Shown: positions 11,825 through 22,904 of the stretch, one piece after another
Numbering within the stretch: the stretch's first letter is position 1
How the letters are laid out: each line of letters opens with the position of its first letter
Assembly: GCA_020746875.1 (NCBI GenBank)
Contig: JAGTJL010000003.1
Span: 1,550,001 to 1,614,000 of the forward strand
Source: Rhexocercosporidium sp. MPI-PUGE-AT-0058
Taxonomy: Eukaryota > Ascomycota > Leotiomycetes > Helotiales
Length of the DNA: 64,000 nt
Direction of reading: 5' to 3'
The notes under the pieces: generated by a model
Told to the model about the DNA's origin: nothing
The model's database searches: none
Seen by the model: the letters and a program-made list of their open reading frames with translations, nothing else
Position numbers and translations under genes: made by a program

Positions 11825-13749
11825 ATGCTCAATATGTCTGCCGTCAATAGAAATAGTACGCCGGTCGAGTCCAGTTCCTCTCTTCGTCCTCCACGACCTG
11901 GTGCCATAGGCTCTGCAAACCATCACCTCCGTGCATCTGCCGACATGGCCGCCTTCTCTGCTACTCCTTCCTCGAGACCGATTCGACCATCATCAGATTT
12001 CTACGGAACTCAACAAGGCCAGGGACAAGGAGGAGAGAATGATGCGTCAGACAAGATAGCCCAGCAATGGATTGCAGATATCGATCAGTATGAGACCACG
12101 TTGGAGGAGATGGCCGCGGCGACTCTTGATCAAGATTTCAAGGACGAGTTGAGCGCTATCGAGCAGTGGTTCAGAGTTCTTAGTGAAGCTGAACGTACTG
12201 CTGCTCTTTACGCTCTTCTGCAACAGACAACTCAAGTCCAGATCCGATTCTTCATTCAGGTTCTCCAGCAAATGGGAAAGAACCATCCGATGTCTGGAGT
12301 TCTGTCCCCTGCCAACTTTGACAAAGGTTAATACTTGAATTTTTTCATGTTGAATTATAGCTAATCATGTCAATAGACCCGATGTCGAATCGTCTGAGTG
12401 ATGCTATGGGCAAGCTAAGTGTTGATGGTTCAAGAAACTCGTTATCCCGACCACCCCCAACCCCGGCTGCGAAGAGACATTCTGGACTGGACCCATCTAC
12501 AATCAATGCCATGTTCCCTGATGCTGCTGCTGCTATTGCCACTGAGAAGGCGAAGTTCACCCAGCAAACCGGTGCTCCTCCATCCTCCAACCGAAACAGT
12601 GCTGCCTACGACCCACGCTCGTCTCTCACGGCTCCTACTATCTCTGCCCCAGCTGATGGCGACAACAATGGTGTTCCACCATCCCCTTGGGGTTCCCGAA
12701 GCAATGACCAGGCTTCCAGGCCCAAGTCTTCATCCGGACAACCGCCAATGGGACAATTCATGCAGCCAGCTCCGTCTGCTGGTCTCCGCTCGCCATCTGG
12801 AGGAAAGATCTCTGGCAACACCAACTTGCAAAATACCACTATACCTGCGCCAGACCAAGGCCAGGATATGCCACTCCTTTCTCCTTACAACGCCGGAAAT
12901 GGTAACTGGGCTTCGATGGTCAACACTCCAATGGTCCCAAACTTCAACCAAGGTGGTTCATCGCAGGCTGATATGGTAGCAAATGCTACTGCTATGAAGC
13001 TCGCTGCCCTCTCAACAGTCAACAACCGATTTGCCTTGGATGACGTTCGCAAGTATCGCCGTGCTAGGTCTAACGATGGTGGACAGGGTCCTCTTTCTCC
13101 TGGTCTTCAGAACAACATGCCAGGTGCCAATGTTGTCATGATCAACGAGCATGGTCAGGTTTTGACTAGAGACCAAATCATTGCACTTCAAGCACAACAG
13201 AACGCCGCTTTCGGTCGCCGATCTCGTCCCAGCTCCCCTGGTCTGGCAATGCAAGGTGGTGGGTTTGGTCAGATGGGTTTTGCTTCTCCTCAAAACAATG
13301 GTTTCCTTGCGGCTTACGACGGCTCTTCACCACTTATGAATAACGGCATGGGATCTCTCAATGTTGCTTCTTTCGGCATGGGTGGAGGACACGAGGGTTA
13401 TGTTTCCGATCACAGTGATATGAACAGAGGCAGATCTCCACGTGGTAGACGAGGTAGCTCGAAGCCCCCGGAGGATCCAACTGACCCCAGCTTGCTTCAA
13501 GACATCCCCAGCTGGCTGAGAAGTTTGAGGCTCCACAAGTACACCGACAATCTCAAGGACATGAACTGGACCGAGCTCGTTGAGTTGGATGAGAAAGCTT
13601 TGGAGGAGAGAGGCGTAAATGCTCTTGGTGCCCGGAGAAAGATGCTGAAGGTTTTCGAGCAAGTCAAGGGTAAGTTGTTCGGTACCCATAGGTTACCATT
13701 GGAAGCTAATAATTCTGTAGAAGCCAAGGCGGAAGGAAAGCTTGCGTGA
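11825..13749 (+). CDS. vts1: Vts1/Smaug-type SAM-domain RNA-binding protein
   Basis: Three exons, 11825-12326, 12377-13669 and 13721-13749, give 607 aa. The C-terminal SAM domain (about residues 540-605; [17 protein letters not shown], then [15 protein letters not shown]) is the RNA-hairpin-binding module of Vts1/Smaug, which recruits deadenylase to mRNAs carrying SRE stem-loops. An N-terminal conserved block (residues about 75-165, with [13 protein letters not shown] and [14 protein letters not shown]) matches the fungal Vts1 N-terminal region. The middle is disordered and rich in Ser, Pro, Asn and Gly. Intron 2 falls just after the SAM domain, leaving a nine-residue last exon ending EAKAEGKLA. 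The start was chosen at [10 protein letters not shown]; the second Met three codons later is also possible. Confidence 0.92.
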
Positions 13750-14368
13750 TCTTGCCGGTCAATAAGGATCATTTCGAGATTTTGGGGTAATCAATGGGTT
13801 ATCAGTTGTGCAGTGAAATAGAGGACATGCAACATCGACTGACAGGATAATGGCGCTGGGTATTCCTGCATTACATACGTCCCCTCCAATTTGTTGCATG
13901 AGATACTAGAATGATTTGCATGGTCCAATATGCTCTTCATGGGTTGAGCAAAGACATTGGAAACGGGTAATCAATCGTCAGGTTCTCCAGGGTATACAAA
14001 TGTATTTGTCGCAACTTTAAATCGTCTTCACCTTGCGTGTGACATTGAATCGTGAAACTCTGCCTTCTGATCCATCAAGTCATTTATATCATTCGTTCAT
14101 TCAATTCCCATTCTGCATATCCACCCCAGCAGAGATCGCTCCGGGCCAATTATATTGCGTTCCAGCGTTGACCCCGCTATAGCTAGCGCGAGGCTCGCAT
14201 TTGGCCTCGTCCAATTTTAATCAGAACAGCTCTAGAACAACTCCATACCAGGTGAAGGACCCATTCAAGATCTGTATTCTGGGTGCCTCGCAGAGAACAA
14301 CTTCGGAGTTCGAGGTTGAAAGAGCACCACAGCTCTGATTATAGCGATACCACCGACCGAACGCAAAG
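13750..14368. other. intergenic region between vts1 and the TFIIIC gene
   Basis: About 620 bp holding the vts1 3' flank and the promoter of the downstream gene. I see no coding signal or repeat. Confidence 0.6.
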
Positions 14369-17300
14369 ATGAACCAGCAGAATTCCGCAGGCCAGGCATG
14401 GCAACCAGATTACTTCGCTATTCAGTCAGCATGGTTGAAGAATCCCACAACCTCGAGCGATTATCATCTCCGATACCAACCTATGTACCAGAGTCCATAT
14501 GCGAACAAAGCGACCGTGGTGGAAACAACAGCGCAAGACGAAACACAAGTTGAGGAGGGAGCTGATCTGGGCCAACAGGATGGGGAGAAAAGTCCAGGAG
14601 TATTCGAAGAACCTGCCGATACCATTTTTCAACGAGAGAATGGGTGCGTTGATCAAACGCCGATCCCTCCTTGGTCATTTACTAACACCTTCCAGTGATG
14701 AACCTTCCGACGAAGAGGATCAAGATGTCGAGCGACCAGATATCCTGGTTCGTCCTACAGCCTTGATGAATTTTGAGAGAAACATCCTTTCCGTGAAGCC
14801 GATGAAAATGGGCAAGAGAAACGCCGCGAAATCACGGGGAATTTTCAGCATCAGAAATCTTGACGAGGATGAGGATGAGAACGGCGATGACGACGACGAG
14901 AACGATGAAGGAGTCAGGCAAGGGAGCGAGAGTGGAGAGCCACCCCGTAAGAAACGACGGTGGCTCGGCCCTACAGGTCCTGGAACAGGCACAAAAAGAG
15001 GTCCACGAAAAGCTGCTCCTATGGCTCCGGATATTGCCAGAAGGATGGGCGAAGCGAACACTGCCTTTCTAGCCAAGGATCCAGATACAGCCATATCTAT
15101 TGCTCTGGATGTCGTTCGCCTCAACGCCGAAACATACCAGGCATGGATATTGTTAGCCACTCTTTGGGACGATACAAAGGAGAAGGCCAAAGCTGCCAAT
15201 GCATTGTTTTACGCTGCGCATCTTCGCCCGAAACACATGGCAGCATGGTTGACAGCAGCGGATTATTGCTTGAATCAAACAGGACCGGCTAAGGAAACTT
15301 TCTATCCGACTGCCAATGAATGCTTCTGCTTTGCTCTAAGGCAAATTCCCAATTCCTACGAACCGCGCATTAGGAAAGCGAGGCTAAATGTTATACGAGG
15401 CAACTATCCCATGGCGGTGTCAGACTTCAACAAGGCCCTCAATCTCATACCACACGACCTAGAGATTCTTACAGAACTGGCGACAGCTGCTATCGACGCC
15501 GGCACTCCTCGTGTTGCAATTGCCCAATACGAGAAGACAATTGCTCATCTTCGGGCGGCTCCCGATGATAAGGGGGTCAAATTTTCATGGGAAGACGCCA
15601 TGACATATTGTTCACTTCTTGAGTATGACGATCAGTGGGAAGCGGCGGTAAAGGAGACCAAATCAATCGCTCGTTGGCTGTTGGGCCGCGAGGCCGAAAC
15701 TTACTGGGACGACGTTGTTGACAACGACTGCGAGTGGGATACGGATGACTCGAGGAGAAATCAAATTCCCGGATTTGTAGCCAGTGAATTCCCTTCGTCC
15801 ACTTACGGAGACGCCCTGGTCGTTGAACTTCGGATTAGACTTGGAATAAATCGACTCAACCTTGGTGACTTTGACGAGGCAATGGTAAGTAGTCTCCAGA
15901 TAGGCCGTCCTTTCCTTATCTAATATGTTTATAGTTGCACTTTTTTTATCTTGATCCACTCGATGAGCGAGGTCAACAACAAGTTCTCGTATATTCGCAG
16001 CTCTTTCGTGAGGTTTCTGATGCCTTGTTTGAAGCCACGTACTATCAAGAAGCGTTGACTTTCTACAAACCTTTACGACAGGTGCCAGAGATTGTCGACA
16101 CGAAGATGTTGACTGACATGGGGAAATGTGCATTTGAGTTGAACGATCTGAGCGAAGCCGAAGAATACTATCAAGCTGCAGCACTTGATGAGAATGACAT
16201 GGAATCTCGAGCAGCACTGGCACATATTTACGATGCCCAGGGGGATAAGCAAAGCGCATTCAACATGCTCAATGAAATCGTCTTACTCCAGAAAGACGAG
16301 CATGTTCGAAAGCGCGGACCTCGATACACGGATCGGAAGATGTTGACTAGTGAAAACATTCGAAACATAGAGGAGGCGGGAGCTGAAGCTTTCCTACAAC
16401 CTGAGGTGGTAAGAAAGGGCCGGGGTGGGAAGAAGACAGCAGAGCAAAACCGTAGAGATTGTGATAGGTGGGGGTATGGCTACAAGATCTTGGAAGCACA
16501 GCGCTTGCAGAAAGAATACTTATGTGCCGAACGAAACAGGGATGGCATGAGAGCAGGCGATCCGGATGCGACGAAGATATGGTTAAGGGCGGCAGAAGAA
16601 GTCACGGGTGACTTCAAAAGATTCAAAGCCTTCTATCCTTGGGAAAAGCGCGTTCTCTTTGAAGGGTACAACAAGGCTACTCTTGTGGAGGGATACGCAT
16701 CGATGACCCAAGATCTGAGTGCTATGGCAGAACGTCTATCTCAAGATAAAGGTATGTTGCACCCATCGTTCCACCTCGGTGGTGGTTCTGACGTGAATGT
16801 GCAGACATTGTCGGGAGCCTTGATAATGGCGGCGAATCTTCATTCGAAGTTCCTGATAAATATCGCGGCATCTCATTCGCGGCTTGGCTAGACTTCTTCA
16901 TGGAATTCGCTATATGTCTTGCACGAGAAGGTCAACTGGACAAGGCATATGCTACGTGCCAGGCGGCAGCCGACTCAATCGTATGGACTCATTCGCCAGA
17001 CGATATGTTCGTCATACACCTCTGCATGTGCCGTAAGTCTACAAATACCCGGGTTTGCAAGAGTCATACTAATTCTCAAGAAAGTGTGTGGTATTGTTGC
17101 CAGCAACGATCAGAGTGCGTTGACCGCATCGAAATACTTCACCAAAAAGTTCCAGTTCACAACTGACTCTTATCGGTTGACGTCTGCGCTTGCAAGAGTT
17201 GTCCATTCACCTGTTTCATGGTACAGCAGCGGCCCTATGCAGAAGTACATTCTTCGCCAGATCAAATCGATGGACTACGCCCTCGTCGACGAAAAAAGCA

Positions 17301-17904
17301 GGAAGAAAATTACAGAAAGAGGTTCATACTTTGCCGTAGACGAGAAGGGTCAACCTATTGTCAATACCGACATGGATATCAATCTGCTGATGATGTATGG
17401 GTACATTCTATACTCAAGCAACAGCTATTCCCTAGCTCTCAGTGAGTCCCTTTTCATTGCTCGGCACTGATCATTGCTAAGTATATTATAGACTACTTCT
17501 TCCGGTGTTACGCACTTGATCCCCAGAACCCAGTCATCAACCTTGTGATTGGTCTTTCGTACATCTCTGAATGTCTGAAGAGACAAACCGAAAATAGACA
17601 GTACGGCGTTCTCCAAGGTACAACATTCATGCTTGCGTACTACGACTCCCGCAAGAATTCTGAGCACCTCGAAGAGCGGCAGGAGGCTCATTACAACATG
17701 GCAAGGGCATACCATATGCTTGGTCTCCCGCATCTGGCTCTTCCATACTACCAGAAGGTGTTGGATGAAGTTTCGTATGGAATACCACGGTCGATGCGCG
17801 AGGATATTGTCATCGATACTGCATACAACTTGCAGCAAATGTACACAACTGCAGGCAACATGGAGTTGGCAAAACAGATCACGAAACGTTGGCTGGTGAT
17901 ATGA
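14369..17904 (+). CDS. TFIIIC TPR subunit (Tfc4/Sfc4/TFIIIC102 type)
   Basis: Six exons: 14369-14643, 14696-15884, 15935-16751, 16805-17032, 17085-17441 and 17492-17904, giving 1092 aa. An acidic stretch (DEDEDENGDDDDENDE) and a basic patch (PPRKKRRW) precede arrays of tetratricopeptide repeats in two blocks, about residues 210-480 (for example AFLAKDPDTAISIALDVVRL) and 500-620, with more helical repeats at the C-terminus. This layout is that of the Tfc4 subunit of TFIIIC, the factor that recognises A and B boxes of RNA polymerase III genes and recruits TFIIIB. The exon 5 acceptor is slightly ambiguous (AAG at 17082-17084 gives the in-frame product). Exons 4-6 read cleanly only when spliced, since unspliced frames stop early. 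Confidence 0.88.
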
Positions 17905-20669
17905 TGCTGTGGTCTGATCTAAGATACTAGATGTCGTCCGTTCTAGTCGCCCAAGTAAGAAAGGAACAATCCCAAGCTCTTCTTAGGTAGGATTTAGTAC
18001 CACTTCTCATCATCAAGAATCCACAACACGAACTTCTCCATCTCCAATGTTGCCAGCGACCACATCAATTGGCCCCGCTGACCACGCCCCGAGGAAAGCC
18101 TGCCTCACCAGTCTCATTTCCGATGGACAGATATCGCACTCGATCTGTCATAGGGAAAGAGCAGAGTATCAGCACATGTTCAAGCCGCATGTCGGGGACA
18201 TCTTAGCTTCGCCGATGATACCTTGCTGACATGGCAGGTGGCAGATCTTCTGAATTGGAACCTGCCTGCATGAGACACATAGCATTCTTTCAATTTGATG
18301 ACCAGTGCCGAGGCATAAATCAGTGGCAGATTGTGCATATACCTAGATTAGATCAATGACTTCCTGGATGGCATACAGACTTACCTTATACCTATTGCCA
18401 GAGATGACATGCAAACTTCAGGTATCCTCTTGTCAAATTGAAGTTTAGCCTCTTTGAGCAATCCCGGTTGGTCTGACCTTTCCAACCATCGAGTGAGTAC
18501 CAAATGTGGTCTCAGGTGACACCCATTGAGCGACTACAGAATTCTGGCTTACAACCGCCAGGGACGTACATTCGTGGAAGCACTGCCATGATCCCCAGCT
18601 CTTCGCGCCTCACCAGTCCCAATTGAAAACTCGAAGAATTCACCAAGGGGAAAGAGCAGACTATTTGACACAAATTTCTGTTGCAACCTCACATCAGGCC
18701 CGTCTAACGGTCAAGATAGACCGAAGGACTAGGCGACGACAAGAGGAGGAAAGAAAGAAAGTCACAAATGGAACAACGACATACTATAAAAACGATGAAC
18801 GGTTGGCATGGCACTCCTAGAATATCAGAAAGGGCGTTTAATTTGTCTTTCACATGTTATGCTTTGTAAGGCCGTGAAGGGAAAGCAGGAAATTCGGACA
18901 CACTTAGATCACTAATCCACTTTTCGAATGGCGATTTGCAAATCGATTCAAGTCAGACCATCGTCATTGAAAAGAGAGATCAACAAAGCCAAAGGAGAGC
19001 GGCCGTTTCAGATGCTCCCTGGTTAAAGTTCAGAAGAAGTGAAGATTATCCTTACCCCCACAAGCCTACCTCCGAGAATCGCATGTTTTCTCAGCCACTT
19101 CTCTGTAAGTTCTCACTGGTGATGAGAACTTGCCACAGTAATCTCTAATTTAGGAATCTTTCCCGCGCAATTTGTGCAATAGTCTAGATGTTTGGCGCTA
19201 GATTGCCGCCATCACACACAACCAATATTGTCTGGAAAGGGACATCTTGGCGGGAGCAGACGATCCACACTCCAGAGTCCAGACGGTTTTTGGGATTGGA
19301 AACAATATTGAATAAGAAACAAACCGTTGCGGCTGCATCAAGCATATTTCCGCTTTACACAAGCCGTGCTCCACTTCCCCTGAGCTTCGGGAGATCAATG
19401 GAAGGTAGAAACCGAAAGCAGAAATGAATCGACCATAAGTTTCATCTACAGGATCCAGAAGCCACAACTGCATCATGGTGCAATTTCTTCAGAGAGAGTT
19501 CGGGGCCACTTCTTGCCTTGCCGAGATTTGTCGTCCCCACGGGCTCCGGCAGATCTCTTGCGTCTTTCCTCTTAGGGTTTGGAGTCTTACGATAATCTGC
19601 AAACACTGTCTCCAAGGGCGACCCTCAGACCGGGCGTTTGTGGCCTAAGATAGGGATGGGATAGGGGAGTCTTGAATTGGGACGAACAATGGAAAGTGCC
19701 CGTAGCCAGTGATAACGCTACTCAGGTGTTGTAGCTAGCTGAAGCTTCTCGAAGGTTGATCGTGCACGTATCTAGTAGCAACGGCTTCTCACAGGCTGGA
19801 GTTGTACATGAACTGCAAGAAGGCAGATTGGGGCTTGATTAAAATGAGATTGTGGTGAGCACCACAGGACGATCGCACAACCAACGGGTCAACGGTCTGG
19901 CTTCTCCGCCATCGCTATCGGCCACATCCACTTTGTTTCCGCTGCTTCACCCATGGGTGTTTCTTGTTATCTCGATTGCTGGTCCTGGATTTCTCCTGGT
20001 CAAGTGGAAGGAGGTGTCGGGGGAAAGCATCGTGACTTGTGAGTGGTGGAAGCAGCTCGGCTAGGGGAATTGTTCCTGCATTAGGGGCCGGACGATGGCT
20101 GACACCCCTGAATAAGCTCTGCTGCTACCCTGTCGTTCCTATCAGCCAAGGACTCAATCTCGGCGGCCACAACCACCAGGGTCCTGCTTCTGCCCTGTTC
20201 TTCGAGTCAAGCACATGGTCTGCGCATGTCTTGATTGGCATAAATCGTGGTGTGGCTGAGATTCTTCCCTGCCACAGCATCTCGCTTATTTATCGCAAAC
20301 CCCTTTTCCTATGTTTTGCTCCGTGGCTGCAGAATTGCCGCCGTGCAACCCACGGCCCCCCATGCTGACGGGACGAAGATCGAAATGAGAGTCGAATCGG
20401 CCAGCATAGTTGGCTAATTAATTGACAGGCAAGCTCTTCCTTGCAAGCCTCTGTTTAATCTCCCCAAACATTCTTATATAGCTTTCTCACCCTCCAACTC
20501 TTCTTCTTTTCTCTTCAGCCCAACAGCCAATCTTCAACTCACATCATCTTCTTGATACCTTTGACTTCGGTCGTCCATTCTTTTACAGAACAAGCTAAAT
20601 AATACCGCTCTTCAGCACCTCACAAACCCTCCTCCCAAACTCCCTCCCCACCAACCAAACAAAATCAAA
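17905..20669. other. 2.8 kb intergenic region upstream of the GPI-protein gene
   Basis: There is no recognisable gene; the frames are short and unlike any family. The right end is the probable promoter of the wall-protein gene: a CT-rich leader from about 20490 and a TATATA box at 20475-20480. A single GCCAAG lies at 20145-20150, which is near chance expectation. Confidence 0.5.
20475..20480 (+). promoter_or_regulatory. TATA box of the GPI-anchored protein gene
   Basis: A TATATA hexamer occurs about 190 bp upstream of the start codon and is followed by a CT-rich transcript leader. This is typical of strongly expressed filamentous-fungal structural genes. Confidence 0.5.
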
Positions 20670-21377
20670 ATGCGTTTCTCCATCGCCGCCGCTGCCTTCA
20701 TGGCCACCGCTGCTTCCGCCGGTAACGTCGTCTACATGACCGAGGAGGTTACCATCACTTCTTGGTAAGGCCAAAGTCCCAAGACTCCGAACTCTATGAA
20801 GATTTCAAGTACTGATTCCTTCGATAGCGCCGCAACCGTCACGAACTGCCCGGCCAGGTCGACTGTGACTTCTCTCACTTCTTACCCTGTCGTGACCCCC
20901 ACCAGCTCCGCCCCAGCTGTCTACCCCACCACCTACGCCAACGTCTCCAGCCCAGCTGTCCCAACTTACCCAGTTAAGACTTACTCGGCTTCCGTTTCCG
21001 TCCCAGTCTACTCGACTTCCAGCGCCATTGGTGTTCCATCGTATGCTCCATCCTCGAAGCCAGTCTTGAGCACCATGACCATCTCTACCTGCGTGCCAAC
21101 TGTCATCTACTCAACTGTTACCGTTACCCCAACCGCACCAGCTGTTACCTACAGCCCGGCCCCATCTGCTACTGGTAAGTTACAGCTGATCCAGCTCCAG
21201 TGACCCGAGAACGATATCTGACAAATTTCCGTAGGTGTCATCTCATACCCCCACAACGTTACCTACCCATCTGCAACCATGCCACCAACCCCCTACCAGA
21301 CTGGCGCTGCTTCCAACGTCCAAGGCTCAATCGTCATGGTTGCCTTCGCTGGAGTCGCCGCTTTCATCTTCGCATAA
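20670..21377 (+). CDS. secreted Ser/Thr/Pro-rich GPI-anchored cell-wall protein
   Basis: Three exons, 20670-20764, 20828-21174 and 21235-21377, give 194 aa. A clear signal peptide (MRFSIAAAAFMATAASA) is followed by a Cys-containing segment (EEVTITSCAATVTNCPA), a long Ser/Thr/Pro/Val-rich region expected to be O-glycosylated, one NVT sequon, and a C-terminal hydrophobic tail (GSIVMVAFAGVAAFIFA) preceded by small residues suitable as a GPI omega site. The body is poorly conserved in such proteins, so no specific function is assigned. Codon use is strongly biased toward C-ending codons compared with neighbours, suggesting high expression. Confidence 0.85.
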
Positions 21378-22904
21378 GTCATCGCTTGCTTTTGAAGCCT
21401 GACTCAACCGGTCTTCGACTCAGGCTATGGCTTTTACGAAAAATGGGTTCGCGCGTTTATACACCTTAGATTTGGAGCACGACTTGTGGTTCGAATTACA
21501 TACTTCTGTAATTTCTTAATTCTGGGCCGTAACTGGTTTTGGCTATTCTTCTAGCATCTTGTTTGGAGTCAAAGCATCCCATCGAGATTTTGGTTCGGCA
21601 ACGGGAGAAGGTTCGACCCTTCCGACTGAGGTAGCTTTAGCATGAAACGGTCCGAAATACAATTTTCTGAACACCAAACAATTCTTTTTTGCCTTCATCA
21701 ATAATATGAGACCGTGATGACTTTCGCGAGCCTTCACTTTCGCTTGTTTCGAAGACCGGTTCCAAACTTGAATCATTGGATACTGCCGTGCAAAACAGGA
21801 AAACAAAATTTATTAATTAGTCCACCAATCGGTTAGATATTTCACCCTTAAAATTGCGTTTCTTGCAGATCTCCATGGGTAGCCTGCCTGCTAATCTCTG
21901 CATCTGAACTTCGAAACAGGCTAAACTGGATGAAGAGGCGGTGCAAACAAGGATAACTTGTGCGTCGATATTATGCAGGGAAGTCGGAGATGACGTTCAA
22001 AAACAGAACAGCTGCGGCGCTTCGAGTTATTCTGGAAGGTGTGCACTGTGGAGCGCGGCGAAAAGCCAGGTGCTCTTACATCCTCATTTTGATCGATAGC
22101 GGCAGGGTGGCTTCTTATCAACCGCTCAAAAATTCGGAGATGCTAGTTGAGATTGAAGAAGGGATGAATACACGTAAACAGGATGCCCAAATCGAAAGAT
22201 AGAAATATACTTGCGAACGAGTGGTCCTACGAGACTCACACTCACCACGATACCTCTGACCGCAATTATCAGCTAGCTGGCTGGGTCCAACGCTGCGAAT
22301 GTCATTCTCGGAGTTTTCACAAGTCCACCACCGAGAAGTCAACACATTTGTTTCCTCGTCAAAATAGCAGGAAATCTCTAGGTAATTGCATAATTGGTGG
22401 TCCCTTATGCAAGTCAATGCACTGACAGAGGTCTTGGTCCTCCCTAGCAGCTGGTTCAATGCCAATATCAGCCTTGCGAAGTCCTGAGGTCAATTTTGAG
22501 CCTCCCCATATTGAATGCCTCAACTCTGTTTCGATGCCTTACCATGCTGAAAGAAATATCGCGACATTTTTCTTTTTCCGGGTGCAAGTCCTGTATACTA
22601 GACTTCGAAGACGATGCCGGACAGCACAGAACACGCAGTTCGGACTAACGAATATTTACGTCAGCATACTGAGCATGGCTATCGTTGAGTTACCTGCGCC
22701 ACATTCATCAACGAGCTCAAGATATTCACAATTATACGTCAAAACTCAAGACTTGCCTCTTGAAGGAACGTAGTATGACTTCTCGAAACATACTGCTTCA
22801 AAGAATACTTAAAGCGAGTCTTCCCAACTTACCAATCTTCAGATAGCATCGATCCTTATCAGCCAAATCCTACTCCCGCGCATCCGGCTGCTCCTGGATC
22901 CCTT
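21378..22904. other. 1.5 kb intergenic region
   Basis: Short frames occur on both strands without family resemblance. It holds the 3' flank of the wall-protein gene and the promoter of the lipase-like gene. I see no repeat or RNA gene. Confidence 0.5.

Noticed and set aside
20145..20150. Single GCCAAG upstream of the GPI-protein gene
   Set aside because: One hexamer in 2.8 kb is at chance level, unlike the cluster before pacC.
21540..21640. GGTTCGACCC box resembling a tRNA T-loop
   Set aside because: No acceptor stem, D-arm or anticodon arm can be folded at the required spacing.
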